Source: Actinomycetes bacterium
GTDB taxonomy: Bacteria > Actinomycetota > Actinomycetes > Propionibacteriales > Propionibacteriaceae
Length of the DNA: 19,243 bases
Reading direction: 5' to 3'
NCBI GenBank assembly: GCA_023432725.1
Contig: JAEYUH010000013.1
Span: 1 to 19,243, forward strand
The position numbers and the translations under genes are program-made. The notes under the pieces are model-generated. The model did no database searches. It was not told where the DNA came from and was given only the letters and a program-made list of their open reading frames with translations. Positions 9,087-16,390 of the stretch are shown here, one piece after another (the stretch's first letter is position 1; every line of letters begins with the position of its first letter).

Positions 9087-10205
9087 CTAGTGCTGCCAGC
9101 GCCCCCGCCACAGGACGCGGCTCACCTCGAGGGCGTCGTCGAGCACCACCAGGTCGGCACGCCTGCCGGCGGCGATCCGGCCCACCTCGTCCAGGCCCAG
9201 GTACTCCGCAGGCACGGTGCTGGCCGCCCGCAGCGCGGTCACGAGGCCGACTCCTGCGGCCACCGCGTTGCGGACCGCCCTGTCGAGGGTGAGGGTCGAG
9301 CCCGCGATCGTGTCCTCACCGGCCAGCCGGGCGACGCCGCCGCGCACCTCGACCGGCAGCTCGCCCAGCACGTAGTCGCCGTCCTCGCCGGCGGCCGCGG
9401 CCATCGCGTCGGTGATCAGCGCCACCCGTCCCGGAGCTGTCGCCATCACCCACGCCACCAGCTCGGGGCGGACGTGGACCCCGTCCATCACCAGTTCGAG
9501 GGTGACGCGGGGGTCCTCCCACAGGGCCAGGACGGGGCCGGGCGCGCGGTGCCTGAGTTCGGGCATCGCGTTGAACAGGTGCGTCGCACCCCGCGCCCCA
9601 GCGTCGATAGCCGCCCTGGTGGTCTCGTAGTCGGCGTTGCTGTGGCCGACCGCCGCCAGGCAGCCCCGGCTCGTCATCAGCCGGATCGCGTCCAGCGCGC
9701 CGGCCCGCTCCGGGGCGATGGTCGCCATCCGCACGGTGCCCCGTCCGGTGTCGAGCAGGGCCGCCACGTCGCGCGGTTCCGGATCGGCCAGCAGCAGTGG
9801 CGGGTGGGCGCCCTTGTACTTCTCGGACAGCCACGGCCCTTCGAGGTGGAGGCCCAGCAGGTCGCCGCTGTCCACCAGCTCGGCCAGCGCGCTGACCTGG
9901 CGGTGCAGGTCGGGCAGGGCACCGGTGACCAGCGACGCGACCATGCCGGTGGTGCCCAGCCGCCGATGGGCAGCCACCGCCACCAGCGCCTGCTGGGGAT
10001 CCTCGGTGACGAAGGAGGCCCCCCCGCCGCCGTGGGAATGCACGTCGACGTAGCCGGGGGCGAGGATCCCCGCCACTACCTCGTCCGCCGGACGGGGCGG
10101 CTCGCCCGCCACCGCGGCGACGATCCGGTCCCCGTCGACCTCCACCCACCCGGGGACGAGTTCAGCCTCGTCGCCCAGCAGCACCCGCTGCCCGCTGATC
10201 AGCAT
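9087..10205 (-). CDS. nagA: N-acetylglucosamine-6-phosphate deacetylase
   Basis: This is a cytoplasmic amidohydrolase (372 aa) that converts GlcNAc-6-P to GlcN-6-P and acetate. The family residues are present: HSH (H56, H58), metal ligands E122 in HLEGPW, H188 in GHSNA and H209 in THLFNAM, and the catalytic aspartate D266 in LITDAMAA. The length is typical. It starts seven bases after the nagB stop, with no clear Shine-Dalgarno, so translation is probably coupled to nagB. It supplies the substrate of NagB and completes the GlcNAc pathway with the PTS genes of this cluster. Confidence 0.96.
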   Translation of the reverse strand: MLISGQRVLLGDEAELVPGWVEVDGDRIVAAVAGEPPRPADEVVAGILAPGYVDVHSHGGGGASFVTEDPQQALVAVAAHRRLGTTGMVASLVTGALPDLHRQVSALAELVDSGDLLGLHLEGPWLSEKYKGAHPPLLLADPEPRDVAALLDTGRGTVRMATIAPERAGALDAIRLMTSRGCLAAVGHSNADYETTRAAIDAGARGATHLFNAMPELRHRAPGPVLALWEDPRVTLELVMDGVHVRPELVAWVMATAPGRVALITDAMAAAAGEDGDYVLGELPVEVRGGVARLAGEDTIAGSTLTLDRAVRNAVAAGVGLVTALRAASTVPAEYLGLDEVGRIAAGRRADLVVLDDALEVSRVLWRGRWQH

Positions 10206-10212
10206 GGCCGGC

Positions 10213-11004
10213 TCAGAGCTCGAGCCGCTGCCAGTCGGGCAGGTGCGCGTAGGTCTCCTTGTAGTAGTCGTGCAGCGCGAGCCCGGCCGCGGCCGCCTCG
10301 TCGACCACGACTGTGGCGTGCTGGTGCAGCTGCAGCACCGAGCCGGGCCACATCGCGGTGATCGGCCCTTCCACCACCGCAGCGATGGCTTCGGCCTTGC
10401 CCTCGCCGGTCGCCATCAGGATGACGTTGCGAGCGTCCATGATCGTCCCCAGCCCCTGGGTCATGCAGTGCCGCGGGACGTCGTCGATGGACGGGAAGAA
10501 CCGCGCGTTGTCCTGCCGGGTGACCTCGGCGAGGGTCTTGATTCTGGTGCGCGAGGAGAGCGAACTGGTGGGCTCGTTGAAGCCGATGTGGCCGTTGGAG
10601 CCCACCCCGAGGAACTGGATGTCCACTCCCCCTGCGGCAGTGATCGCGGCCTCGTAGGCGGGCCCTGCGGCCTGCAGGTCCGCGGCGAAGCCGTCGGGGA
10701 CGTGGACTCGCGAAGGGTCGAGGCCCAGCGGGACGGTCACCGTCCGGTGGATCACCTCGTGGTAGCTCTCCGGGTGCCCCTTGGGGATGCCGACGTACTC
10801 GTCGAGGGCGAAGGCTGAGGCCTGCGACAGGTCGAGTTCGCCCGCCGCGACGAGCTTCGCCAGCTCGAGGTAGGTCTGCACCGGCGACGACCCGGTGGCC
10901 ACCCCGAGGACCACCCGCGGGCCGATCGCCGCGGCCAGCCGTGCCGCCTTCGCGGCGGCGACCTGGCCTACCCGTTCAGGGGTGGGACAGATGATGACTT
11001 CCAT
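10213..11004 (-). CDS. nagB: Glucosamine-6-phosphate deaminase
   Basis: This enzyme (263 aa) converts glucosamine-6-phosphate to fructose-6-phosphate and ammonia, feeding glycolysis. It shows ATGSSP (37-41), LDEYVG with catalytic D68, and GVGSNGHIGFNEP with H139 and E144. Position 137 is Asn where E. coli NagB has Asp141. From memory, Asn is usual in many Gram-positive NagB proteins, so I do not take this as inactivation. A GAGGAA Shine-Dalgarno lies about six bases before the ATG at 11004. Two hairpins separate it from nagE upstream, and nagA follows after seven bases. Confidence 0.96.
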   Translation of the reverse strand: MEVIICPTPERVGQVAAAKAARLAAAIGPRVVLGVATGSSPVQTYLELAKLVAAGELDLSQASAFALDEYVGIPKGHPESYHEVIHRTVTVPLGLDPSRVHVPDGFAADLQAAGPAYEAAITAAGGVDIQFLGVGSNGHIGFNEPTSSLSSRTRIKTLAEVTRQDNARFFPSIDDVPRHCMTQGLGTIMDARNVILMATGEGKAEAIAAVVEGPITAMWPGSVLQLHQHATVVVDEAAAAGLALHDYYKETYAHLPDWQRLEL

Positions 11005-11022
11005 TCCGATTCCTCACTTCCG

Positions 11023-11077
11023 GCCCGCGGAGCGGGCGCCGGCCAGGCGCCCCGGGGACCGTCCGGCCCCCGGGGCG
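11023..11077 (-). terminator. Two consecutive hairpins between nagE and nagB
   Basis: Two perfect stem-loops fill the 80-base gap between the nagE stop and the nagB start. The first reached by transcription is a 10-bp stem (11077-11068 with 11057-11048) with a 10-base loop. The second is a 6-bp stem (11037-11032 with 11028-11023) with a 3-base loop. Neither is followed by a T-run on the minus strand. They could cause partial termination, mRNA processing, or protection of the upstream transcript, which would make nagE and nagBA expression unequal. The structures are seen directly; the role is inferred. Confidence 0.6.
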
Positions 11078-11084
11078 GCCTTTG

Positions 11085-12335
11085 TCACTGGGCGGTCGGG
11101 TCCAGCGACACGTTGGTGGTGTCGCCCTCATCCTCGCGTCCCGGCGTGCGCAGGTTCCACTTGCGGATCGCGAACCGGAACAGGAAGTAGTAGATGACGG
11201 CGAACACCAGGCCCTGGACGATCAGCAGCCACGGCATGGTGCCGATGTTCCAGTTCAGCGCGAAGTCGAACAGGCCTGCGGAGAAGCCGAAGCCCATCTT
11301 CGCCCCCAGCAGGTTGGCCACCGCCAGCGAGACACCGGTGAGCACGGCGTGGATGACGTACAGCGGCCACGCCACGAACATGAAGGCGAACTCCAGCGGC
11401 TCGGTGACACCGGTCAGGAACGCGGTGAGCGCCACCGAGAGCATGATGCCGCCGACCAGCTTGCGGTTCTCCGGCTTGGCCTCCTGCCAGATCGCCAGGG
11501 CGGCGGCCGGGAGGGCGAACATCATGATCGGGAAGAAGCCGGACATGAAGGTGCCCGCGGTCGGGTCGCCGGCCAGGAACCGGGCGATGTCGCCATGGAC
11601 GACGGAGCCATCGGCCTTGGTGAACTCACCCAGCAGGAACCACGGCGGGTTGTTCAGGATGTGGTGCAGCCCCAGCGGGATCAGCAGCCGGTTGAGGGTG
11701 CCGTAGACGAAGCCGCCGATGACGGCGTTCTGGGCGACCCAGTTGCCCACCCCGGTCAGGCCGGCGTCGAAGGCCGGGTAGACGAAGGCGAGCAGCACGG
11801 CGAGCACAATCGCTGCCACCGCGGTGATCATCGGCACGAACCGTCGACCGCCGAAGAAGGCGAGGTACGGCGGCAACTGGATTCGGTAGTAGCGCTGCCA
11901 CAGCCAGCCGGAGATGAGCCCCATCAGGATGCCGCCGAGGACGCCGTAGTTGATCAGCTTCTGGACGCCGGCATCGCTCACCGGCAGCCCGATGACCGGG
12001 GACATGGCGTCGCCGACGCCCTTGAACACGAGGTAGCCGACGACGGCTGCCAGCGCCGTGGAGCCGTCGGACTTGCGGGCGATGCCGATCGCCACGCCCA
12101 CGGCGAACAGCAGGGGCAGGTTGGCGAACAGCGCGTTACCGGCGGCGCCGATCACCGACGCGACCGCTCCCCAGCCCAGGCCGTTGGCGCCGAGCAGGTC
12201 GTCCTGGCCGAGCCGCAGCAGCAGGGCGGCGGCCGGCAGCGATGCGATCGGAAGCATCAGGCTGCGCCCGAACTTCTGGATCGGCGCGAGGTTGAACCGT
12301 CCCGCCTTCTCTACTTCATTGGTTGTCACCGACAT
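11085..12335 (-). CDS. nagE: PTS system EIIC, N-acetylglucosamine/glucose family permease
   Basis: This is the membrane channel component (416 aa) of a glucose/GlcNAc-family phosphotransferase system. It has the typical N-terminus KFGRSLMLPIASLPAAALLL (21-40), about ten hydrophobic segments, the conserved GLHH (222-225), and the GVTEPLEFAFMF motif (309-320) that contributes to sugar binding in this family. It lacks fused EIIB or EIIA domains. These are encoded separately on the plus strand at 13198-13874. GlcNAc specificity is inferred from nagB and nagA downstream. The ATG at 12335 lies only one base from a good Shine-Dalgarno, so GTG 12329 (two codons later, seven-base spacing) may be the true start. 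The gene overlaps the gntR end. Confidence 0.93.
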   Translation of the reverse strand: MSVTTNEVEKAGRFNLAPIQKFGRSLMLPIASLPAAALLLRLGQDDLLGANGLGWGAVASVIGAAGNALFANLPLLFAVGVAIGIARKSDGSTALAAVVGYLVFKGVGDAMSPVIGLPVSDAGVQKLINYGVLGGILMGLISGWLWQRYYRIQLPPYLAFFGGRRFVPMITAVAAIVLAVLLAFVYPAFDAGLTGVGNWVAQNAVIGGFVYGTLNRLLIPLGLHHILNNPPWFLLGEFTKADGSVVHGDIARFLAGDPTAGTFMSGFFPIMMFALPAAALAIWQEAKPENRKLVGGIMLSVALTAFLTGVTEPLEFAFMFVAWPLYVIHAVLTGVSLAVANLLGAKMGFGFSAGLFDFALNWNIGTMPWLLIVQGLVFAVIYYFLFRFAIRKWNLRTPGREDEGDTTNVSLDPTAQ

Positions 12336-13083
12336 TTCCTCTCATGGGGTGGTGGCTGGAGGGGAGCATGTCGCTCCGGAGCTCCATGTGCAGCTGGTAG
12401 CGGTCGCCGCGATAGCGGGAGACCACCTCTTCCACGGGACGACCGGCAGCACTCGACTGGCGCCGGAAGACCAGCAGGGGGGTGTGGACTGGAGCGGCGA
12501 GCAGGTCGGCCATCTCGGCCGTCGCGCTCTCGCCCCACAGGACCTGCACCGCCTTGTCGATCCACAACCCGTAATCCTCACCGAGGATCCGGTAGAGGGA
12601 TTCCCCCTCCAGGTCGTGCTGGTCGAGATCGGGCAGGGCGGGTCCGGGGTACCAACCGTCCTCGTGGGCGATCGGTTGGCCGTCGGCGAGCCGGATCCGG
12701 GTGATCCGCCACGCCTTCTCGGCGGGGTTCAGGCCGAGGGCTGCCGCCACCTCTGGTGACGGACGCCGCAACCCGACGCCGAGCAGCCGGGTCGAGGGCG
12801 TCAGCCCCCGCCGGCGCATGTCGGTGGAGAACGACGCCAGGTGCAGCGTCGACTCCACCCGGGGACGCAGTGCGAAGGTGCCCAGGCCCTGGGTCCGCTG
12901 CAGCAGGCCGTCGGCCACCAGGCCGTCGATTGCCTTGCGGACGGTGGCCCGCGACACCCTGTAGCCCAGCATGAGTTCGCGTTCGGAGGGTATCGGTTGT
13001 CCCGGCACGCACAATGCGACGATCCGGTCCCGCACTTGCAGGTGCTTGGGAACCGGGCCGGCGGCGATTGCCTCTTCCATCAT
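12316..13083 (-). CDS. GntR/HutC-family transcriptional regulator (DasR/NagR-like)
   Basis: This is a one-domain-plus-effector repressor (255 aa). The N-terminal winged helix-turn-helix spans about residues 13-75, with the GntR signature IPSERELMLGYRVSRATVRKA. The rest is a UTRA ligand-binding domain, ending in typical beta-strand motifs (PLLVFRRQS, SRYRGDRYQLHMEL). Members controlling GlcNAc use, such as DasR of Streptomyces and NagR/YvoA of Bacillus, sense phosphorylated aminosugars. The dre-like palindrome just upstream of this gene strongly supports that class here. The frame is open further upstream, but the twin ATG codons at 13083 and 13080 fit the conserved N-terminus and leave the operator outside the gene. 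It is the first gene of the nag operon and overlaps nagE by 20 bases. Confidence 0.92.
   Translation of the reverse strand: MMEEAIAAGPVPKHLQVRDRIVALCVPGQPIPSERELMLGYRVSRATVRKAIDGLVADGLLQRTQGLGTFALRPRVESTLHLASFSTDMRRRGLTPSTRLLGVGLRRPSPEVAAALGLNPAEKAWRITRIRLADGQPIAHEDGWYPGPALPDLDQHDLEGESLYRILGEDYGLWIDKAVQVLWGESATAEMADLLAAPVHTPLLVFRRQSSAAGRPVEEVVSRYRGDRYQLHMELRSDMLPSSHHPMRGNVGDNQ
12337..12343 (-). promoter_or_regulatory. Shine-Dalgarno that bears on the nagE start
   Basis: On the minus strand GAGAGGA is followed by A and then ATG (12335), only one base of spacing. The GTG at 12329 in the same frame is seven bases away, the preferred distance. The Shine-Dalgarno lies inside the end of gntR. Confidence 0.5.
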
Positions 13084-13092
13084 GCTGACCCC

Positions 13093-13108
13093 ACTGGTCT
13101 CGACATGT
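13093..13108. promoter_or_regulatory. Possible second, degenerate dre-like operator
   Basis: ACTGGTCTCGACATGT matches 13 of 16 positions of the palindrome ACTGGTCTAGACCAGT, the dre consensus as I recall it for DasR. Its left half is perfect. It is centred exactly 20 bases from the stronger site at 13113-13128, about two helical turns, so two dimers could sit on the same face. It lies ten bases upstream of the gntR ATG. Confidence 0.5.
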
Positions 13109-13112
13109 TCGT

Positions 13113-13128
13113 ACTGGTACGTACCAGT
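13113..13128. promoter_or_regulatory. dre-like operator palindrome of the GlcNAc regulon
   Basis: ACTGGTACGTACCAGT is a perfect 16-bp palindrome in the gap between gntR-nagEBA and the divergent ptsBA genes. It keeps both conserved ACTGGT/ACCAGT halves of the DasR-type dre consensus and differs only in the central four bases. It is the likely binding site of the adjacent GntR protein and is placed to control both directions and to give autoregulation. Confidence 0.8.
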
Positions 13129-13197
13129 TGGCGCCATCATGCTAACGTACGGAGCAGGTGTCAAGGGCGACGCCGCACCCCATGAGAGAGGACCCTG

Positions 13198-13431
13198 ATG
13201 GCAAGCAAGGCAGAGCAGATCGTCGCCGGGCTCGGCGGCGCTGACAACATCGACGAGATCGAGGCCTGCATCACCCGGTTGCGCACCGAGGTGAGGGATC
13301 CGGGCCGGGTGAACGAGGCGGCGCTGAAGGCCGCCGGTGCCCACGGTGTCCTCACCGCGGGGCGCGTGGTCCAGGTTGTGGTGGGACCCGAGGCCGATGT
13401 CCTCGCCGATGACATCGGGGACCTGCTGTGA
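13198..13431 (+). CDS. PTS system EIIB component, glucose/GlcNAc family
   Basis: This is a small stand-alone EIIB protein (77 aa) that passes phosphate from EIIA to the incoming sugar. The phosphorylation-site cysteine is C24 in DEIEACITRLR, the standard EIIB(Glc) motif, followed by the usual AGAHGVLTAG and VQVVVGP stretches. Length is normal for a single-domain EIIB. GAGAGGA lies shortly before the ATG. It overlaps the EIIA gene by four bases (GTGA) and is divergent from gntR-nagE. It is similar in organisation to NagF of Streptomyces, and GlcNAc is the inferred substrate. Confidence 0.93.
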   Translation: MASKAEQIVAGLGGADNIDEIEACITRLRTEVRDPGRVNEAALKAAGAHGVLTAGRVVQVVVGPEADVLADDIGDLL

Positions 13432-13874
13432 CCGCCGTGCTGGCCCCCTGTGCGGGCACCGTCATCGCCATCACCGAGGTCGAGGACCCGGTCTTCGCCG
13501 GCCAGATGGTAGGCCCCGGCGTCGGCATCCGGCCGGCCGAGGGCCGCGCCACCGTTGTCGCCCCGGTCTCAGGGACGATCGTCAAGCTCCACCCCCACGC
13601 CCTCGCGATGGCGACGGCGGACGGCGCGGGGATCCTGGTGCACCTGGGCATCGACACCGTCTCGCTCAACGGCGAGGGGTTCGAACTGCACGCCGCCGAC
13701 GGAGCCACCATCTCCGCCGGTGACCCGGTGATCACCTGGGACCCTGCCGACATCGTGGCGCGCGGGTTCAGCAGCACCGTGATCGTCGTGGCGCTGGACC
13801 GTCCGGCCGACTCGGTCACGTCCAACGCCGTGGGCGGCCAGGTCGCCATAGGCGACGTGCTCTTCGAGCTCTGA
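13428..13874 (+). CDS. PTS system EIIA component, glucose (Crr) type
   Basis: This cytoplasmic phosphocarrier (148 aa) takes phosphate from HPr and gives it to EIIB. The fold markers are the start LAPCAGTVIAI, GPGVGIRP, the first active-site histidine H57 in LHPHALAM and the phosphorylated histidine H72 in GILVHLGIDTV. The two histidines are 15 residues apart, as in E. coli IIA-Glc (H75 and H90). The GTG start overlaps the ptsB stop, indicating coupling. In streptomycetes a single shared Crr serves several sugars, so this protein may also serve other EIIBC partners. A strong hairpin follows the stop. Confidence 0.94.
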   Translation: MTAVLAPCAGTVIAITEVEDPVFAGQMVGPGVGIRPAEGRATVVAPVSGTIVKLHPHALAMATADGAGILVHLGIDTVSLNGEGFELHAADGATISAGDPVITWDPADIVARGFSSTVIVVALDRPADSVTSNAVGGQVAIGDVLFEL

Positions 13875-13881
13875 GCACCCG

Positions 13882-13916
13882 GCCGGCGGCGCGCCACGAG
13901 GTGGCGCGCTGCCGGC
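13882..13916. terminator. Bidirectional hairpin terminator between EIIA and the ABC permease
   Basis: A 16-base stem with one mismatch (13882-13897 with 13901-13916) closes a 3-base loop (GAG). It fills the 42-base gap between two convergent genes and ends at the permease stop codon. There is no T-run on either side, as is common for high-GC actinobacterial terminators. Stem seen directly, function inferred. Confidence 0.7.
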
Positions 13917-15635
13917 TCACCGCTGCGGCCGGACTATCTTCTTCTTCTCCACGACGCCGGCCTTGCGGGCCGCCTCCTCGCGCTGCAGCGCGGCCTGCTC
14001 GGCCTTGAGTTCCTCCATGTTGAACGTGCCCCGCAGCAGCACGAACACCACGCCGGCGATCCCCAGCGACCAGGTCACCGGCGCCTGCAGCACCAGCGGC
14101 AGCGTGATCACCGCCACCACGTCGATGCCGCGGAACAGGTTGAACAGCAGGGTCGGCGGCATCGCGCCGGACTCGGTGGCCATCATCGGGACGCCGAAGT
14201 CGACCCGCTTGGCGGTCACCCAGCGCACGGCGCCGAACAGGCCCGCCACCGCTGTCACCAGCGCAACCAGGGCGCCCTCCAGCGGGAGCCGGTCAGCGCC
14301 GGATTGGGCGATCCCGATGAAGGCGGGGGTCGCGAGCGCCGCCCAGACCAGCGCCAGCCCGGCGGGCACCGCCATCGCGGCGGTCCGGATCGCCGAGGTC
14401 TTGAACGGCAGCATCCGGGCCAGGCCCCCGGTGCGGGTCAGCACCCGCAGGCTGCCCAGGAACGGCACCAGGGCTACCACCAGGGCGAGCCCGCTGATCA
14501 GCGCGTTCAACTGGCTGAGCCGCAGCGCGTCGGCGGCGTAGGGCACCACGAGGCTGACCGCCAGGCCGATCCAGGGCTTGGGGTAGCGCCACAGCCGCTC
14601 CACGTCCCGCCAGACCAGCGCGCCGATGCCCAGGCCCTTGCCCTTGCGTGGGCGGACGTGACCGCGGGCGGCCGCCTCGCGCTCGACGAGGATGTCGCGG
14701 ATCAGGCCGAAATCGAGGGCGAACATGGCGCCCTGCATGCCGGCCACCAGCGACCCGCCACTGAGCAGTCGGGCCCTGCGGATCTGTTCGAGGCGCCGCC
14801 TCGCGAGCATGAGGCCGACCACCAGCGTGACGACGGCGGCGGCGACCAGCCCCGCCACCACCCACGCCGCGGCGTTCATTCCGGTGGCGGTGGTGGGCGG
14901 CAGCCAACCGGCAGCTATCGAGACCACGAACAGCAGCACCGCCAGGGTGGCCAGCCCGAACAGCCACAGCAGCGCCCTGACCCGCGAGGTCCGCTCGGCC
15001 CCCTGTTCGGCTCCTGCCACCGCCATCAGCGCGGCGCTGCCGATTCCGGCGGCCGCCGTCCACAGCAGCCCCGGGCCGAGCTGCATGCCGGACAACGCGG
15101 AGACCAGCCCTGTCAGCAGGGTCGCCACCACCCCGGCCAGGACCACCACCAGCCAGAGCCGACCGCCCAGCAGGCGCCGTCGGCTGAGCGGGGCGTCCAT
15201 CAGCCAGAAGCCCTCGGCGGCCGAGGCCAGGACCGGCCCGAACAGCCGGGCCATCGCCAGCGTCGACGCGAAGCAGAGCAGCACCGTGACCGTCGGCATC
15301 ATCAGCCTGACCACCCCGCACTCCTGCGTGGTGCAGGCGGAGGCTCCCGACTGCGCGTTCAGGATGACGTTGACGGCCATCGCGCCCAGCATGAGGACGC
15401 TGAACACCGCGACGTAGCCGTCCTGCAACACCTCGCCGAGGGTGCGGGTGGCGCGCCCGTGCCGCCACAGCTTGATCTGGTCGTGGAGGTCCTTCTCGTC
15501 CACCGCCCCCGGGTCGGCGTCGGCCACGAAGTAGTACTCACGCGGCGGTTCCGGCTCGGCAGCGATGGCGGGTTCCGGCTCCGCGGCGGCTTCCACCGCC
15601 GCGGACCGGATCAGCTTGCGCGACTTCTTGCTCAT
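13917..15635 (-). CDS. Multi-pass membrane protein, probable ABC transporter permease partner
   Basis: This is a 572-aa integral membrane protein of unknown specificity. The first 80 or so residues are charged and cytoplasmic, followed by about six hydrophobic segments (from [18 protein letters not shown] onward). A central soluble stretch comes next with [41 protein letters not shown] and [14 protein letters not shown], then about six more segments. The C-terminal tail is Lys/Glu/Ala-rich and probably coiled-coil. It resembles an actinobacterial family that I recall, unverified, as DUF6297. The frame is open upstream, but the ATG at 15635 overlaps the ATPase stop as ATGA, so the two are translated together and likely form one exporter. 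The substrate is unknown. Confidence 0.85.
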   Translation of the reverse strand: MSKKSRKLIRSAAVEAAAEPEPAIAAEPEPPREYYFVADADPGAVDEKDLHDQIKLWRHGRATRTLGEVLQDGYVAVFSVLMLGAMAVNVILNAQSGASACTTQECGVVRLMMPTVTVLLCFASTLAMARLFGPVLASAAEGFWLMDAPLSRRRLLGGRLWLVVVLAGVVATLLTGLVSALSGMQLGPGLLWTAAAGIGSAALMAVAGAEQGAERTSRVRALLWLFGLATLAVLLFVVSIAAGWLPPTTATGMNAAAWVVAGLVAAAVVTLVVGLMLARRRLEQIRRARLLSGGSLVAGMQGAMFALDFGLIRDILVEREAAARGHVRPRKGKGLGIGALVWRDVERLWRYPKPWIGLAVSLVVPYAADALRLSQLNALISGLALVVALVPFLGSLRVLTRTGGLARMLPFKTSAIRTAAMAVPAGLALVWAALATPAFIGIAQSGADRLPLEGALVALVTAVAGLFGAVRWVTAKRVDFGVPMMATESGAMPPTLLFNLFRGIDVVAVITLPLVLQAPVTWSLGIAGVVFVLLRGTFNMEELKAEQAALQREEAARKAGVVEKKKIVRPQR

Positions 15636-16306
15636 TCGGTCTCGTCGCCCGCCGCCGGCAGCGCCATCTCGGTCCCGGCGAGGCGAACCACCCGGGAGGC
15701 GACCGCGTCGACGAGGGCGGGCTCGTGGCTGGCCATCAGGATGGCCAGCCCGCGGGCCCGCTCGGCCTTCAGCCGCTCGGCCAGCCACTGGACGCCCTCG
15801 ACGTCGAGGCGCTGCTCCGGCTCGTCGAGGATGAGCAGCGCGCGGGGCCGGACGAAGGCGGTCGCCAGGGCCAGCCTGCGGCGCTGGCCCGACGACAGGG
15901 TGGACGGCAGCTGCCCGGACTGCGGCACCAGCTGTACCTCGTGCAGGATCTCGTCGACGGCGGCCTCGGCGTCAGGGATGCCGTGCGCCCGCGCCAGCAG
16001 GTCGAGGTGCTCCACCACCGACAGGTCGGGGAAGAAGTCGAGGTCGTCGATCACGGTGGCGACGTTGCGGCGGATCTCGGGGTTGGTCTCGCTGACCGCC
16101 GTCCCGTTGACGGTGATGGTGCCGTCGTCGGGACGCTCGGCCCCCACCACGCAGCGCAGCACCGTCGATTTGCCGGCGCCGTTGCGGCCGGTCAGCGCCA
16201 CCGCCTCCCCGGCGTGAACCTCGAGGTTGAAGTCGTCAACGATCACCACAGGCCCGAAGGCCTTCTTCAGACCGGTGACCTTGAGCACCGGGGTCCGTTT
16301 CGCCAT
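15632..16306 (-). CDS. ABC transporter ATP-binding protein
   Basis: This is a short single-domain ABC ATPase (224 aa). It has Walker [10 protein letters not shown] (40-48), signature LSSGQRRRL (137-145), Walker [13 protein letters not shown] (157-168) and the switch histidine in SHE (193-195). The Q-loop region reads [14 protein letters not shown] and has Asp where glutamine is usual. I believe other small exporter ATPases share this, so it need not mean loss of function. It pairs with the membrane protein encoded next, probably as an exporter; no substrate can be named. There is no clear Shine-Dalgarno, and a GACAAT hexamer ends seven bases before the ATG, hinting at a leaderless mRNA. Confidence 0.94.
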   Translation of the reverse strand: MAKRTPVLKVTGLKKAFGPVVIVDDFNLEVHAGEAVALTGRNGAGKSTVLRCVVGAERPDDGTITVNGTAVSETNPEIRRNVATVIDDLDFFPDLSVVEHLDLLARAHGIPDAEAAVDEILHEVQLVPQSGQLPSTLSSGQRRRLALATAFVRPRALLILDEPEQRLDVEGVQWLAERLKAERARGLAILMASHEPALVDAVASRVVRLAGTEMALPAAGDETE

Positions 16307-16390
16307 AGCTGCGATTGTCCCCCACCGGCCCGCCGGTCGCGAATCGGGTCCGGGTCACGCGCCGTCCCCGCCGCGTGGCAGGCTAGACCC
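16307..16390. promoter_or_regulatory. Divergent promoter region between the ABC ATPase and menG
   Basis: This 84-base gap must hold promoters for both directions. On the minus strand GACAAT (16319-16314) is a plausible -10 for a leaderless ATPase transcript starting at the ATG. On the plus strand TAGACC (16384-16389) resembles a -10, but it is only one base before the menG GTG, so it would not suit that start. Both are weak. Confidence 0.3.

Noticed and set aside
7449..10361. A 970-codon open frame on the plus strand
   Set aside because: It lies antisense to the helicase and nagA, has no recognisable motif, is rich in His/Gly/Arg/Gln of the kind produced by reversed GC-rich genes, and the opposite strand encodes clear enzymes.
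11082..12704. A 540-codon open frame on the plus strand across nagE and part of gntR
   Set aside because: Antisense to an evident PTS permease and regulator; its translation is low-complexity and matches no family I know.
13084..13344. N-terminal extension of the GntR protein to 13344
   Set aside because: It would run through the operator and antisense to ptsB, and the extra residues do not look like a regulator domain.
15636..15788. Upstream extension of the ABC permease to 15788
   Set aside because: The extra residues are Arg/Gly/Ala-rich and overlap the ATPase gene; the ATGA junction at 15632-15635 is a better start.
14304..16217. A 637-codon plus-strand frame opposite the ABC genes
   Set aside because: Gln/His/Gly/Arg-rich antisense translation with no motifs; the minus strand has Walker motifs and membrane segments in the right frames.
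16384..16389. TAGACC as the menG -10 box
   Set aside because: It ends one base before the chosen GTG, so transcription from it would begin inside the coding region, and the next ATG downstream is out of frame.
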